Virus record (IMG/VR): IMGVR_UViG_3300029258_003867
Span: 1-37,359 of that record
Source: a virus
Direction: 5' to 3' (one strand)
DNA: 37,359 nucleotides
Shown: one piece after another, positions 28,745 to 36,876 of the stretch
How positions within the stretch are numbered: position 1 is the stretch's first letter
How the letters are laid out: every line of letters starts with the position of its first letter
Position numbers and translations under genes: made by a program
Notes under the pieces: generated by a model
Told to the model about the DNA's origin: nothing
The model's database searches: none
What the model saw: the letters and a program-made list of their open reading frames with translations, nothing else

Positions 28745-31296
28745 GTTCTTTCTCAGAATCTCAGGTACCCTCCTCTCCTTTTGGTTCTGTAGAGACCTTG
28801 CTACAAACAGAATTTGATAGGCTTACAGATCCTGATAAATCTTTCTGGTCGGAGGAACCTGTATCTTTTGAGGACTTCGTTACTTCTAGTGATTTTTGTC
28901 ATCACCCTCCTCTTACTCCTATACAACTTACTGATGTATTGGCCGTTTTAGGAGAAGACCCTAAACATATATACTCTCAGGATAAGTGCTCTCCTTATCA
29001 AATAGGAGTGCTAGAATATGGTAAGGGTGGAGGAAAGGATACTATAGCCAGTTTAGTTCAAGCCTACCTCTCTTATGTGTTTTTGTGTATGTACGAACCT
29101 GCTGAGTATTTTCGTCTAGGTCCTGGCTCTACTTTAGATATTCTTAATGTAGCTCCTGTAGGACAACAAGCTGAGAATATCTACTTCACTTACTTTTCTG
29201 AGCGTATCAAACGTTGTAGCTGGTTTCGCGATAATTTTGACCTTTCAGTTTCAGGCAGACTACTAGACCGTAGAAAAAATACTAGCAAAGGTCAAATCAA
29301 CCTAGGCGCTCGTTCCTGCATCTTTCCCAAAGGTGTCAGGGCCTTTTCTTTGCATAGTGCTCATCAGTCCTACGAAGGCTATAACGTGGTCTTCTTCATT
29401 ATGGACGAAAGTTGCTTGGCCCCGAAGACTAAGATTAGTACCTTGGAGGCATCTACTCAATGTATATCTACAATAGTTGAGGAGAAAAAGCCAGTCCATG
29501 TACTTTCCTATAATTGGAATACTCAAGCCTTTGAGTACAGACCTGTAGTGAATTGGTTTAAGTATCCAAAGAAAGAGAAGCTTTTCAGGATACACTTGGC
29601 TAATGGCAGGTCATTAGAGTGTACTTGTAATCATCACATTTTTGTAGATGACAAACGAGATGAAGTAAGAGCAGACGAACTCAGAGTAGGTGATAAGCTT
29701 TATACCAAACACCAAAGGCTATCTTCTGATCAGAATGTACCTGAGTGTATGCAATACAAATGCACACAACTGGCGAAGGCCTTACCCATTGATGATAGTG
29801 GAGAGCCTGAAGCTATCGAGATAGTATCTATAGAGCAGTTCGACTACGAAGGTTTTGTGTATGACATTGAGGTTGAGGGTAATCACAACTATGTAGCCGA
29901 TGGAATAATAGTACATAATAGTGCGTTCACTTCCGATGGCAAAAGAGCTAACGGTCCTGATGTACTTAATCTTCTCAGATCTTCCGCTACTTCTAGATTT
30001 GGAAACGCTTGGAAAGGCTTCTTGTTAAGCTTTCCGAGATATCCTGATGACATCGATTTTACCACTATACAACTAAACAAATGCGGTAATCTAGGCGGCC
30101 CTAATCCTACTATGTATGGTTCTAGGCACCCTACATGGGAGGTAGCTCCTACTAATAGGTTTACTGGAGGTACTTTTACTTTCGATAGAGTACTGGAAGG
30201 TAAACATGTAAAGTTTGATAATGTGCCTGTTATGTTTAAGCCGGAGTTTGATTCAGATCCTTATGAAGCTTTGGCTAAATATGGTACTATTGTTTTACGG
30301 TCCAAGCATCGGTGGTTGTCTGATCTTACTACCTTGGGTCATATAATGGGACCGAGACATCCCATATTTGAAACCCAAACCATTATTGTACAAGACAATC
30401 CAGATAATGAAGCGGGCGTTTCTCTTTATCGTGGTATAGGAAAAGAGATTGTTTCATGGGATATTTCCATTCCCAACAGACGTCTTCCTTTTGTCATTCA
30501 TATAGATTTAGGTCTAAAACAGGACTCTGCTGCACTCATGATAGGTCACGGGGAACCTACTATGGTACAGGTGAATGTTTTGGATGCCGACGGTACACCT
30601 AGAGTAGACGCCGTTACTGGTGAGTTTGTATCACAAGAAGAATCTATTTTGAAAGTAATAGAAGATGCTCATATAGTCTGGAAGCCTGAACCTGAAACTC
30701 CTGTAAGTACTCACAATGTAGAACGTATCGTTTTGGAAATATGTCAAGAGCTTAGAGTGGTTTATGTTAGCATGGACTTTTGGAACTCTGCACGTTTAGT
30801 AGAATCCTTGAAGCGTAGAGGTATACCCACAGAACAGCACAATATAGATAGGTATGATTATAATAATTTAAGACGCTCTCTGTCTGCTGGTTATGTAGAT
30901 CTTCTACAGTCTACGTTATTATGGGATGAACTTACTAATTTAGAAGATGATGGTCAGCGTGTTGATCATCCAGTTAAAGGTAGTAAAGACCTAGCAGATT
31001 GTTTAGCAGGGATTCATAGAGTTCTAAACCACAATAAAGCAGATATCATCAAACGACTAAAGCAGCCAGGGCTGTTAGTAAGAGCTGGAGCAGGGTTTAA
31101 TCATAGATCGCCTACGGGAGGAGGCAGTAATTCTTTTGTACAGAATCTGCCTTTTAATTATGGTAATTCTTCTCCTTCAGGCACTGCAGATTCTTCCCAG
31201 CGCAACAAGACCAGGTCTATACGAGGGGTTTCATTGACCAAGTCTAATGCAGCTCGAGGAGGTAGTAATGCAGCAATCTCTAGAAGATTTGGCTGA
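28741..31296 (+). CDS. terL: Terminase large subunit with mini-intein
   Basis: An 851-residue precursor, 682 after splicing. The ATPase domain has an atypical Walker A, GKGGGKD (residues 94-100), and Walker B VVFFIMDES (D222, E223). The nuclease domain has FVIHIDLGLKQDS, VVYVSMDFWNSARL and DHPVKGSKDLADCLAGI, giving the Asp residues of an RNase H-like fold. TerL is the motor that packs DNA into the capsid and cuts it. The intein is inserted straight after the Walker B Glu, so unspliced protein should have no ATPase. The C-terminus is a Ser/Gly-rich tail. Confidence 0.92.
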   Translation: MSSFSESQVPSSPFGSVETLLQTEFDRLTDPDKSFWSEEPVSFEDFVTSSDFCHHPPLTPIQLTDVLAVLGEDPKHIYSQDKCSPYQIGVLEYGKGGGKDTIASLVQAYLSYVFLCMYEPAEYFRLGPGSTLDILNVAPVGQQAENIYFTYFSERIKRCSWFRDNFDLSVSGRLLDRRKNTSKGQINLGARSCIFPKGVRAFSLHSAHQSYEGYNVVFFIMDESCLAPKTKISTLEASTQCISTIVEEKKPVHVLSYNWNTQAFEYRPVVNWFKYPKKEKLFRIHLANGRSLECTCNHHIFVDDKRDEVRADELRVGDKLYTKHQRLSSDQNVPECMQYKCTQLAKALPIDDSGEPEAIEIVSIEQFDYEGFVYDIEVEGNHNYVADGIIVHNSAFTSDGKRANGPDVLNLLRSSATSRFGNAWKGFLLSFPRYPDDIDFTTIQLNKCGNLGGPNPTMYGSRHPTWEVAPTNRFTGGTFTFDRVLEGKHVKFDNVPVMFKPEFDSDPYEALAKYGTIVLRSKHRWLSDLTTLGHIMGPRHPIFETQTIIVQDNPDNEAGVSLYRGIGKEIVSWDISIPNRRLPFVIHIDLGLKQDSAALMIGHGEPTMVQVNVLDADGTPRVDAVTGEFVSQEESILKVIEDAHIVWKPEPETPVSTHNVERIVLEICQELRVVYVSMDFWNSARLVESLKRRGIPTEQHNIDRYDYNNLRRSLSAGYVDLLQSTLLWDELTNLEDDGQRVDHPVKGSKDLADCLAGIHRVLNHNKADIIKRLKQPGLLVRAGAGFNHRSPTGGGSNSFVQNLPFNYGNSSPSGTADSSQRNKTRSIRGVSLTKSNAARGGSNAAISRRFG
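29413..29919 (+). mobile_element. Mini-intein after Walker B of TerL
   Basis: A 169-residue intein (precursor residues 225-393). It starts CLAPKTKISTLEAST, has block B ECTCNHHIFVDD and block F VYDIEVEGNHNYV, and ends IIVHN before Ser+1. It contains no endonuclease domain. It interrupts the extein between MDES and SAFTSDG. Confidence 0.93.
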
Positions 31297-31633
31297 GGCA
31301 AAACTTCTTAATGAGTTTATGACAGGAGGTTTACATACCCATCAACTTTATTTGCAAGATGGTGTTCGGACCCTTTCAAATTTCTGTGATAAACTTCGTA
31401 CATTGCATTATTATATAAGTACAGAGATCAGACCTTCGTATGATTTACCTGGAGAGGATAGAAGCCTTGAGTTATTATCCTCCACCGCTAGTAACATAGC
31501 AAGTCTACTAAACCAGCTGGAAGGTTTAATAAATCAGCAACAACAGCAGGCGAATTTGGTTCTAGAGGTATTACGTAATTCCGAAGATGCTATACGCCAG
31601 CTAGATGATATGTTGGAAGGAGTAGTATACTAA
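31268..31633 (+). CDS. Helical hypothetical protein after terL
   Basis: A 121-residue, mostly helical protein overlapping the terL 3' end by 29 bases. I chose ATG 31268 because GAGGAGG lies just upstream; an in-frame ATG at 31247 has no such site. Long helices (LYLQDGVRTLSNFCDKLRTL, LLNQLEGLINQQQQQANLVL) suggest a coiled-coil dimer. No family is recognised. The position right after terL suits a head or packaging accessory. Confidence 0.6.
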   Translation: MQQSLEDLAEAKLLNEFMTGGLHTHQLYLQDGVRTLSNFCDKLRTLHYYISTEIRPSYDLPGEDRSLELLSSTASNIASLLNQLEGLINQQQQQANLVLEVLRNSEDAIRQLDDMLEGVVY

Positions 31634-32226
31634 TGAGACAGGATCCATTTACAACAGAACGTCCGGTTGGTCAACAGACCAATACAAAAATCTTCGATCG
31701 TAGTACCGGACGCCCTCCCTTGCGTAAGACAGTTAGGGTGGCAGGACAGGACCATGAAGAGGTGGTGGCCCCTCCTCAAGAAGAAGAGTTTGCTTCTTGG
31801 GTAGGTGATGTAGAAGTATCTCCTAGTGCCATGAGCGGTTTTGGTGCTTTTCTACAAGATAAAGGAGTATCTCCTGAAGATTGGGTTGAACAACCTGAAG
31901 GCTTTGTTACTCGTGAACAAGACTATCCAGATAGTAGAATACAAGTGTTTACTACAGGACCTACTCCCCTGGAAGAACGCAGATTGAAAGAGGCTCATAG
32001 GGTGTCTACTGATCCTTCAGGAGTTCCTGATAACTTTTCTATGATTGATCGAGACCCTCAAGATAAAGCATTCTTTGGAGAAGACAAGCCTGACGAGTTA
32101 ATGCAAGTTAGAGAGCGTATGGAAGGCGCTGAGAGAGAGGTAGAGCATCCAGATTATAACGAAGGACAGAGACCTCCTAAGCCTAAGTTTAGTGCCCGCC
32201 CTCTGAAATGGCTTGTTAAGGAGTAG
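31633..32226 (+). CDS. Hypothetical polar protein
   Basis: A 197-residue protein whose ATG overlaps the previous stop (TAATG). It is rich in Pro, Asp, Glu and Arg with few hydrophobic cores, for example EQDYPDSRIQVFTTGPTPLE and EVEHPDYNEGQRPPKPK. It is probably largely disordered. No domain is recognised. It may be a virion-associated or assembly protein by position. Confidence 0.6.
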   Translation: MRQDPFTTERPVGQQTNTKIFDRSTGRPPLRKTVRVAGQDHEEVVAPPQEEEFASWVGDVEVSPSAMSGFGAFLQDKGVSPEDWVEQPEGFVTREQDYPDSRIQVFTTGPTPLEERRLKEAHRVSTDPSGVPDNFSMIDRDPQDKAFFGEDKPDELMQVRERMEGAEREVEHPDYNEGQRPPKPKFSARPLKWLVKE

Positions 32227-32232
32227 TGAGTA

Positions 32233-32688
32233 ATGCAAATGTTTCGTAATAATGTAGGTGGCGTATTACTTATACCTGCAGCAAACAATTTGAGACTGGC
32301 GCCAGGCGAAGTGTTTGACATTCATACTTATTTTCCCGATGCTAATTATCCTTGGGAAGTAAGACAGTTAATAAAAAAACAAGCGCTAGTACCTGCGAAC
32401 GTAACCGAAAAACACTTGTACACTTCTCCATTTTCACCTGCAGCAGTGCCAAACGGTGACTTTATTCGTAAAGCCTTTTTTACTAAAGATATATCTTGGA
32501 CTAAGTTTCTACAATCTTCTGGCAGAGATAAGCAGATATTAGTGGCTGCTTCCGGTAATAAGGATTTCTTAGGTAAGGTAATTCGTGATACTAGATTACC
32601 TTTAGAGATTACAGACTTAGCAAAAGCTAGATTGAACGTATTACAATCCGTTTCTTCTAAGAATTTGGAGGCCGCTAATGCTGTTTGA
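32233..32688 (+). CDS. Hypothetical virion-region protein
   Basis: A 151-residue protein with AAGGAG nine bases before the start. A strand-rich N-terminus (NNVGGVLLIPAANNLRLAPG) is followed by a helical segment (DANYPWEVRQLIKKQALVPA). This start, with an N-terminal beta-domain with an LAPGE turn, resembles small phage structural proteins, but I cannot assign a family. The 3' end overlaps the next gene by 11 bases. Confidence 0.6.
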   Translation: MQMFRNNVGGVLLIPAANNLRLAPGEVFDIHTYFPDANYPWEVRQLIKKQALVPANVTEKHLYTSPFSPAAVPNGDFIRKAFFTKDISWTKFLQSSGRDKQILVAASGNKDFLGKVIRDTRLPLEITDLAKARLNVLQSVSSKNLEAANAV

Positions 32689-33352
32689 TGAAAACACTGT
32701 GGCTGATTACTGTTACGATCCTATAGGCGGATCTAGGGTATCGGCACAAACAGGCATAGGTATAGATCTTAGATCTGAAGATGAACGCCAAGATAAATGG
32801 TTGGATGAGCTGGCTTCATTGCCTAGACCTCTAGAGTATTTTGCCGAAGATGAAATGTCTGAAGCTGTAGACTCTATGTTTAATCCTACTTCTTGGTCTT
32901 CTCAGGAGCGCCTTCCTCTTAGAAAATCCTCTCTAATAGACCAGGCCTCCAGTGTATTCAAGGAGAACATTAGTACTCTCCAGAACGCTTTTGGATTTCG
33001 TCAGATAGATCTGGAGCGAATCGATTCTGATGATGTACGTGACGGAGTACTTGTCACTGGTAGTATAACATTTACTGCTGAAGTTTTTCCTTTAGGCAAC
33101 GCAGGTATGTATCATTCTTATGAGTCCTTTCCGCTACGTCGTAGTAGACTGAGTATTCCGTTGGAAGTTCGCGAGGGTAATATATATCCTCCGAGCCGAG
33201 TAGTGGATGCCCAGATGAAACAATATCCTTTCAGTATAGAAGGTCTTCGTGCAGCTATGCGAGTACCTGAAGATGCAGAACCTTTTGTTCGTCGTAGGGC
33301 ACCTAAAGTAACTCGCTCTTGGGACATTCCCCGAGATTACAGAGCATTTTAA
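32678..33352 (+). CDS. Hypothetical protein
   Basis: A 224-residue protein with GGAGG before its start. Mixed helical and strand segments include SSWSSQERLPL-type TSWSSQERLPLRKSSLIDQA and GVLVTGSITFTAEVFPLGN, ending in a basic tail (RRRAPKVTRSWDIPRD). No catalytic motif or known family is visible. It is probably part of the structural module. Confidence 0.6.
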   Translation: MLFDENTVADYCYDPIGGSRVSAQTGIGIDLRSEDERQDKWLDELASLPRPLEYFAEDEMSEAVDSMFNPTSWSSQERLPLRKSSLIDQASSVFKENISTLQNAFGFRQIDLERIDSDDVRDGVLVTGSITFTAEVFPLGNAGMYHSYESFPLRRSRLSIPLEVREGNIYPPSRVVDAQMKQYPFSIEGLRAAMRVPEDAEPFVRRRAPKVTRSWDIPRDYRAF

Positions 33353-33365
33353 GAAGGAGAATACA

Positions 33366-34754
33366 ATGGCTGAGGAACAAGTCTTTAATCTTAAAGGGGA
33401 AGTGATTCCCGATTGGCTGCAAGTTGGAGCCCTGGATGAGCCCGATACATTACAAGAACCGGTTGTTCTAGAGCATCCTGATGGTACGGCAAGTATTGTA
33501 ATAGTTGAGACCGGACCTGATGGTACCTCTTATGAAGGTGATCGAGATGATGGCTGGTCCAGTGTAGCACAAGCTACCAGAGTTGCTAGAATGATGTATG
33601 GCAAAGATCAGGTAACCATTAGAAAAGCTGCTAGTATGCATCGTCGCAGTGCTATTCGGGCAGGCATGCGAGGAGAGATAGGTAATGAGGAAGTAGTAGT
33701 CTTAGAGACCTATCCTGATTCTAGTGAATCTAAAGTCATCTTTCCTAGCGGTAAAGTTGCTATCGTAACCGATTCAGAAATCAACGATCTTCGCGCGGCT
33801 GCTCCTGCTCAAGATGGTGGCGACTTAGGTGAGTATCGAAATGAAGATAATCCAGACAGCGGTGATCTTGCTGTAGATACAGGTAGAGATTTTGGTGGCG
33901 ATGTACAAATCACTGAAGTCATCAGAGAGCCTAGCAATTGGGATGGGGCTCCTAGGGGTGCTAAGCGGACTACAGCTGCTGGGGAGCACACACCTACTCA
34001 CGATGAGTCGAAAGAAGGAAGCACTCCCGAAGAGGTTATTAAGTGGCACGCTGACAGAGCTGGAATGTCCGAAGTCGAATTGCTTGCTGCTGCTGGACTA
34101 GATCGAATGCGTGCCTTGGGTATGGATCTAGATAAGTTAGATATTGCACTTGATAAGATTGCCGAGCCTGAAGAGTTTGAACAAGAGAGAAAGGGCAGTA
34201 AGAAACCTACCCTTTCCCGAGAAACACTTCCTGAGGAGGATGATGTGAGCACTACTACTAGCAGAGTTGATGTGGCCAACTATCATGCAAAGATTGGTAT
34301 TCCTGTACGAGCCTCTCAGACCCTTGCAATGTTCCAGCCTGAGACCTACGATATCGATCCTAAAGCGTTTGAACTGGAAACTCCCGAAGTGCGTGAGGTA
34401 GTAGCTCATGTTCTTTTGGCAGGTCAAGAAGACATTCAACCAAGTCAAGCCTTTGCTCAGTTCTGTCGTATGAATGGTGTTACTGAACTAGGCGATCTAC
34501 TTTCTCTAGCAGGGGCTCTTATGGACTATGGTGTAGAAGTACCCCTTGGTGGGGTTGTTGTTCCTGAAACTATGCAAGGTAAAGAATCTGATGGACAAGA
34601 CGCCGAATTTGTAGGAGTAGAGGTTGTAGAACACCTTAGTCCTGCAGCCGCCCAAGCCATTCGAGATCTGGGTGCTAAAGGTGTATCTGCCAAACTGTTG
34701 GTGCAAGCTCTTCGTGAGGCCGATCAGGAGTTCTCGGATAACCCTTTCGTATGA
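33366..34754 (+). CDS. Large acidic hypothetical protein of the structural region
   Basis: A 462-residue acidic protein with AAGAAGGAG upstream. It is composed of several segments: a small beta-rich N-terminus (VVLEHPDGTASIVIVETGPD), a helix (DDGWSSVAQATRVARMMYGK), a second beta-rich segment (EVVVLETYPDSSESKVIFPS), a disordered acidic linker, and helical C-terminal repeats (TPEEVIKWHADRAGMSEVEL). The first two segments resemble small domains seen in uncharacterised phage proteins. The ATGA overlap with the next gene indicates coupled translation. Function unknown. Confidence 0.65.
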   Translation: MAEEQVFNLKGEVIPDWLQVGALDEPDTLQEPVVLEHPDGTASIVIVETGPDGTSYEGDRDDGWSSVAQATRVARMMYGKDQVTIRKAASMHRRSAIRAGMRGEIGNEEVVVLETYPDSSESKVIFPSGKVAIVTDSEINDLRAAAPAQDGGDLGEYRNEDNPDSGDLAVDTGRDFGGDVQITEVIREPSNWDGAPRGAKRTTAAGEHTPTHDESKEGSTPEEVIKWHADRAGMSEVELLAAAGLDRMRALGMDLDKLDIALDKIAEPEEFEQERKGSKKPTLSRETLPEEDDVSTTTSRVDVANYHAKIGIPVRASQTLAMFQPETYDIDPKAFELETPEVREVVAHVLLAGQEDIQPSQAFAQFCRMNGVTELGDLLSLAGALMDYGVEVPLGGVVVPETMQGKESDGQDAEFVGVEVVEHLSPAAAQAIRDLGAKGVSAKLLVQALREADQEFSDNPFV

Positions 34755-36577
34755 GGAGGGTTCTTCGAGAAGCCGCTACGACCCCTCCAAAATTGCATGA
34801 GTGGCTCGAGAGTATTATAGCAGAACTGTCTCCCGAAGAACGTAGTCGAGTACAGGAGGCAGCCACTGTTGCCGAAAGATTCGGCGCTCGAGCTGCTTGG
34901 CGCTTTTTGGGTGAAGAACTAGGTGAGGAACAGTTAGACAAACTCCAATATAATTGGAAGAGGTTCAAGCGCCAACTACAACAAAAAGATATCTTGCCTA
35001 AGCTACCCACTCCTGCTCCTACTACTTCTCAAGCAGCTGTTGAGGAACTATCACCTTTACAGCAAGCTTTAGATACTACTTTAGAAGAACTAGATGGAGA
35101 TCTTTTAGGTACTCTAATTGACTCTCATCCTAGAAGTAAGGAGCCTCTACGTATTCCTAAAGAAATACCCATCACCGTTGAGTCGACAGAAGAAATAGCA
35201 TTTAAGAGAGCACTAGAAACATCTCCTAAGACTATGGGCGCCTTAGTATCTGCTTTTGCCACAGAGCTAGGATTGGTGGATATTCAAGAACGTTCTGAGG
35301 TTAGTACGCTTTTTCAAACAGTGGATAATCTACTAGTCACTCTTAGTGATAGAGATGACAAGAAGGCCAAAGATCATTTAGCTCGTCTTTGCTCTCGAAC
35401 TAGAGGGCAAATATATACAGGAGTTATACAACCCGATCTTTCTTTGATACGTAATGCTCTTCTACATCATTGGACATATTTGACAGCTGCAGGGGAAGAT
35501 GACAAACTTCTTAGCGACATCGAAGAGACCTTGCAAGATTTAGAAACTTTATTGGAAGAGCGATCTGAAGAAGAACCTGCAGGTTTGGTTAGTCCTGTAG
35601 ATATGCCCGAAGAGCTACTTATCTCCGATTCTCCTATCCATCCAGTGTTTCTGGCAGATGTTGAAAGAGTTTTAGAAGAGGCTACTCAAGGTAGGTCTAT
35701 GGATATAGCTTCCTATACTAATGCTCTCAGACAGGCTGGTTGGGATTATGCTGACGCTGAAACCATGCTACTTCTGCATAATGTGCAACCTCAGTCCTTA
35801 CGGGATCTTTTGAATGCTGTTTATACAGAAGATATGCAAGAGCAAAATCCTTCCGAAGCTGCCAGGATAGCTCAAGACTTACAGAATAGAGTAAATAATG
35901 TAGGGGCTCAAATTCTAGACAAGGGACTTGCTACTATCCAAGAAGACATTTCAGACACCGATGACCACCTGTTAGACTCAGATATGAGAATCATTGGTAC
36001 TCCTGAAGTTACTGAAGAAGAAATCACAAACTTTGCTTCAGAAATAGTTTCAAGTTACTCCAAAGTAGTAGATGCTCTACAGGCAGAATACGAAGGTAAT
36101 ATGTCTGCGGTGAGTGAGGTAATAAAAGCAAAGCAAAGTCCTGATGTAGTGAACGCGTGGGACTTTTTTCCTATGGAAGATCCTTCTTTGGATAATGTAT
36201 CTGATTGGTTAGTAGGTGAGCGTTTTACTGTGGAAGAAGCCTATACGTTGATCTCAGGTCTTATCAACGTGTTACAAGATCTTGGTGTTGAAGATAACTC
36301 GTTAAATGAGTTTGCCGCTGAGTTAGACAACATGTTTACCTCTCCTTTAACAGAGACTTCAGAGGAATTAGCACTATTAGTTTCAGAAGATATTGCTGAG
36401 GCCTATGAACTACTCCCTAGAGAAATACTTCAAGAAAATCCAAGTGCAATAAAAGATCTTCTTCCTATATACACGGACAGTACTGTTATAGCTGCTTGGG
36501 ATTATTTTCCTGCGGATAATGTTACTGTCACTACTGTTAGAAAATGGTTGGAAGATAATTCATTATCCTCTGATTAA
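34751..36577 (+). CDS. Acidic helical protein with C-terminal AWD(F/Y)FP repeats, possibly truncated
   Basis: A 608-residue, strongly acidic helical protein. No family is recognised. The C-terminus contains two related repeats: one (about residues 473-517) begins AWDFFP, and the last (from about residue 579) begins AWDYFP. The second copy is cut by TAA at 36575-36577, but the frame stays open for 17 more codons that match the end of the first repeat (see the next entry). The original protein was probably 625 or 626 residues long. It may be a head, tail or scaffolding protein by position. Confidence 0.65.
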   Translation: MRRVLREAATTPPKLHEWLESIIAELSPEERSRVQEAATVAERFGARAAWRFLGEELGEEQLDKLQYNWKRFKRQLQQKDILPKLPTPAPTTSQAAVEELSPLQQALDTTLEELDGDLLGTLIDSHPRSKEPLRIPKEIPITVESTEEIAFKRALETSPKTMGALVSAFATELGLVDIQERSEVSTLFQTVDNLLVTLSDRDDKKAKDHLARLCSRTRGQIYTGVIQPDLSLIRNALLHHWTYLTAAGEDDKLLSDIEETLQDLETLLEERSEEEPAGLVSPVDMPEELLISDSPIHPVFLADVERVLEEATQGRSMDIASYTNALRQAGWDYADAETMLLLHNVQPQSLRDLLNAVYTEDMQEQNPSEAARIAQDLQNRVNNVGAQILDKGLATIQEDISDTDDHLLDSDMRIIGTPEVTEEEITNFASEIVSSYSKVVDALQAEYEGNMSAVSEVIKAKQSPDVVNAWDFFPMEDPSLDNVSDWLVGERFTVEEAYTLISGLINVLQDLGVEDNSLNEFAAELDNMFTSPLTETSEELALLVSEDIAEAYELLPREILQENPSAIKDLLPIYTDSTVIAAWDYFPADNVTVTTVRKWLEDNSLSSD

Positions 36578-36631
36578 GGTTATGGTGTAGTAGGAGCTAT
36601 TCAGCACGCACTAGAAGATTTTGAGGTGTAG
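36578..36631 (+). pseudogene. Post-stop continuation of the 34751 gene
   Basis: Seventeen open codons after TAA, then TAG (36629-36631). The encoded GYGVVGAIQHALEDFEV aligns without gaps with the end of the upstream repeat (AYTLISGLINVLQDLGV). Counting from AWD(F/Y)FP, both repeats are 45 positions long, and the TAA falls at position 28 where the first copy has Glu. A single GAA to TAA change would explain it. The next gene's ribosome-binding site (GAGGTG) lies in the last codons, as expected at a true gene end. Confidence 0.65.
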
Positions 36632-36633
36632 GT

Positions 36634-36876
36634 ATGACCAAGTCTCGTCCTCTTATTTTTATACACGGAGCTGTTGACCCTACTGATATGATGCACATAA
36701 AAGCTGCTTTAGCGGATGAAGAAAAAGCTGTTCAAGAATATACTGCTTGGGCAGAAGAGACGGATGATCCTGATCTCCAGGAGATATTTCAACATATGGC
36801 TGCAGATGAACGGTATCATTCAAACACTCTGCGTCATTATCTTCAATATGGAGAGCCTCCTAAGGACATAGAGTAA
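36634..36876 (+). CDS. Small ferritin-like helical protein
   Basis: An 80-residue protein with GAGGTG upstream. Two helices carry EEKAVQEYTAWAEE and LQEIFQHMAADERYHSNTLR. The E...Y and DE..H patterns are those of ferritin-like/rubrerythrin half-bundles that dimerise to bind metal. Similar short proteins occur in phage structural regions. Whether it binds iron here is unknown. The stop overlaps the next start as TAATG. Confidence 0.65.
   Translation: MTKSRPLIFIHGAVDPTDMMHIKAALADEEKAVQEYTAWAEETDDPDLQEIFQHMAADERYHSNTLRHYLQYGEPPKDIE

Noticed and set aside
36575-36577. Genome-wide TAA recoding
   Set aside because: Other genes, such as recA, queE and the PD-(D/E)XK nuclease, end at TAA at the expected family length and directly before the next start, so TAA is a working stop here.
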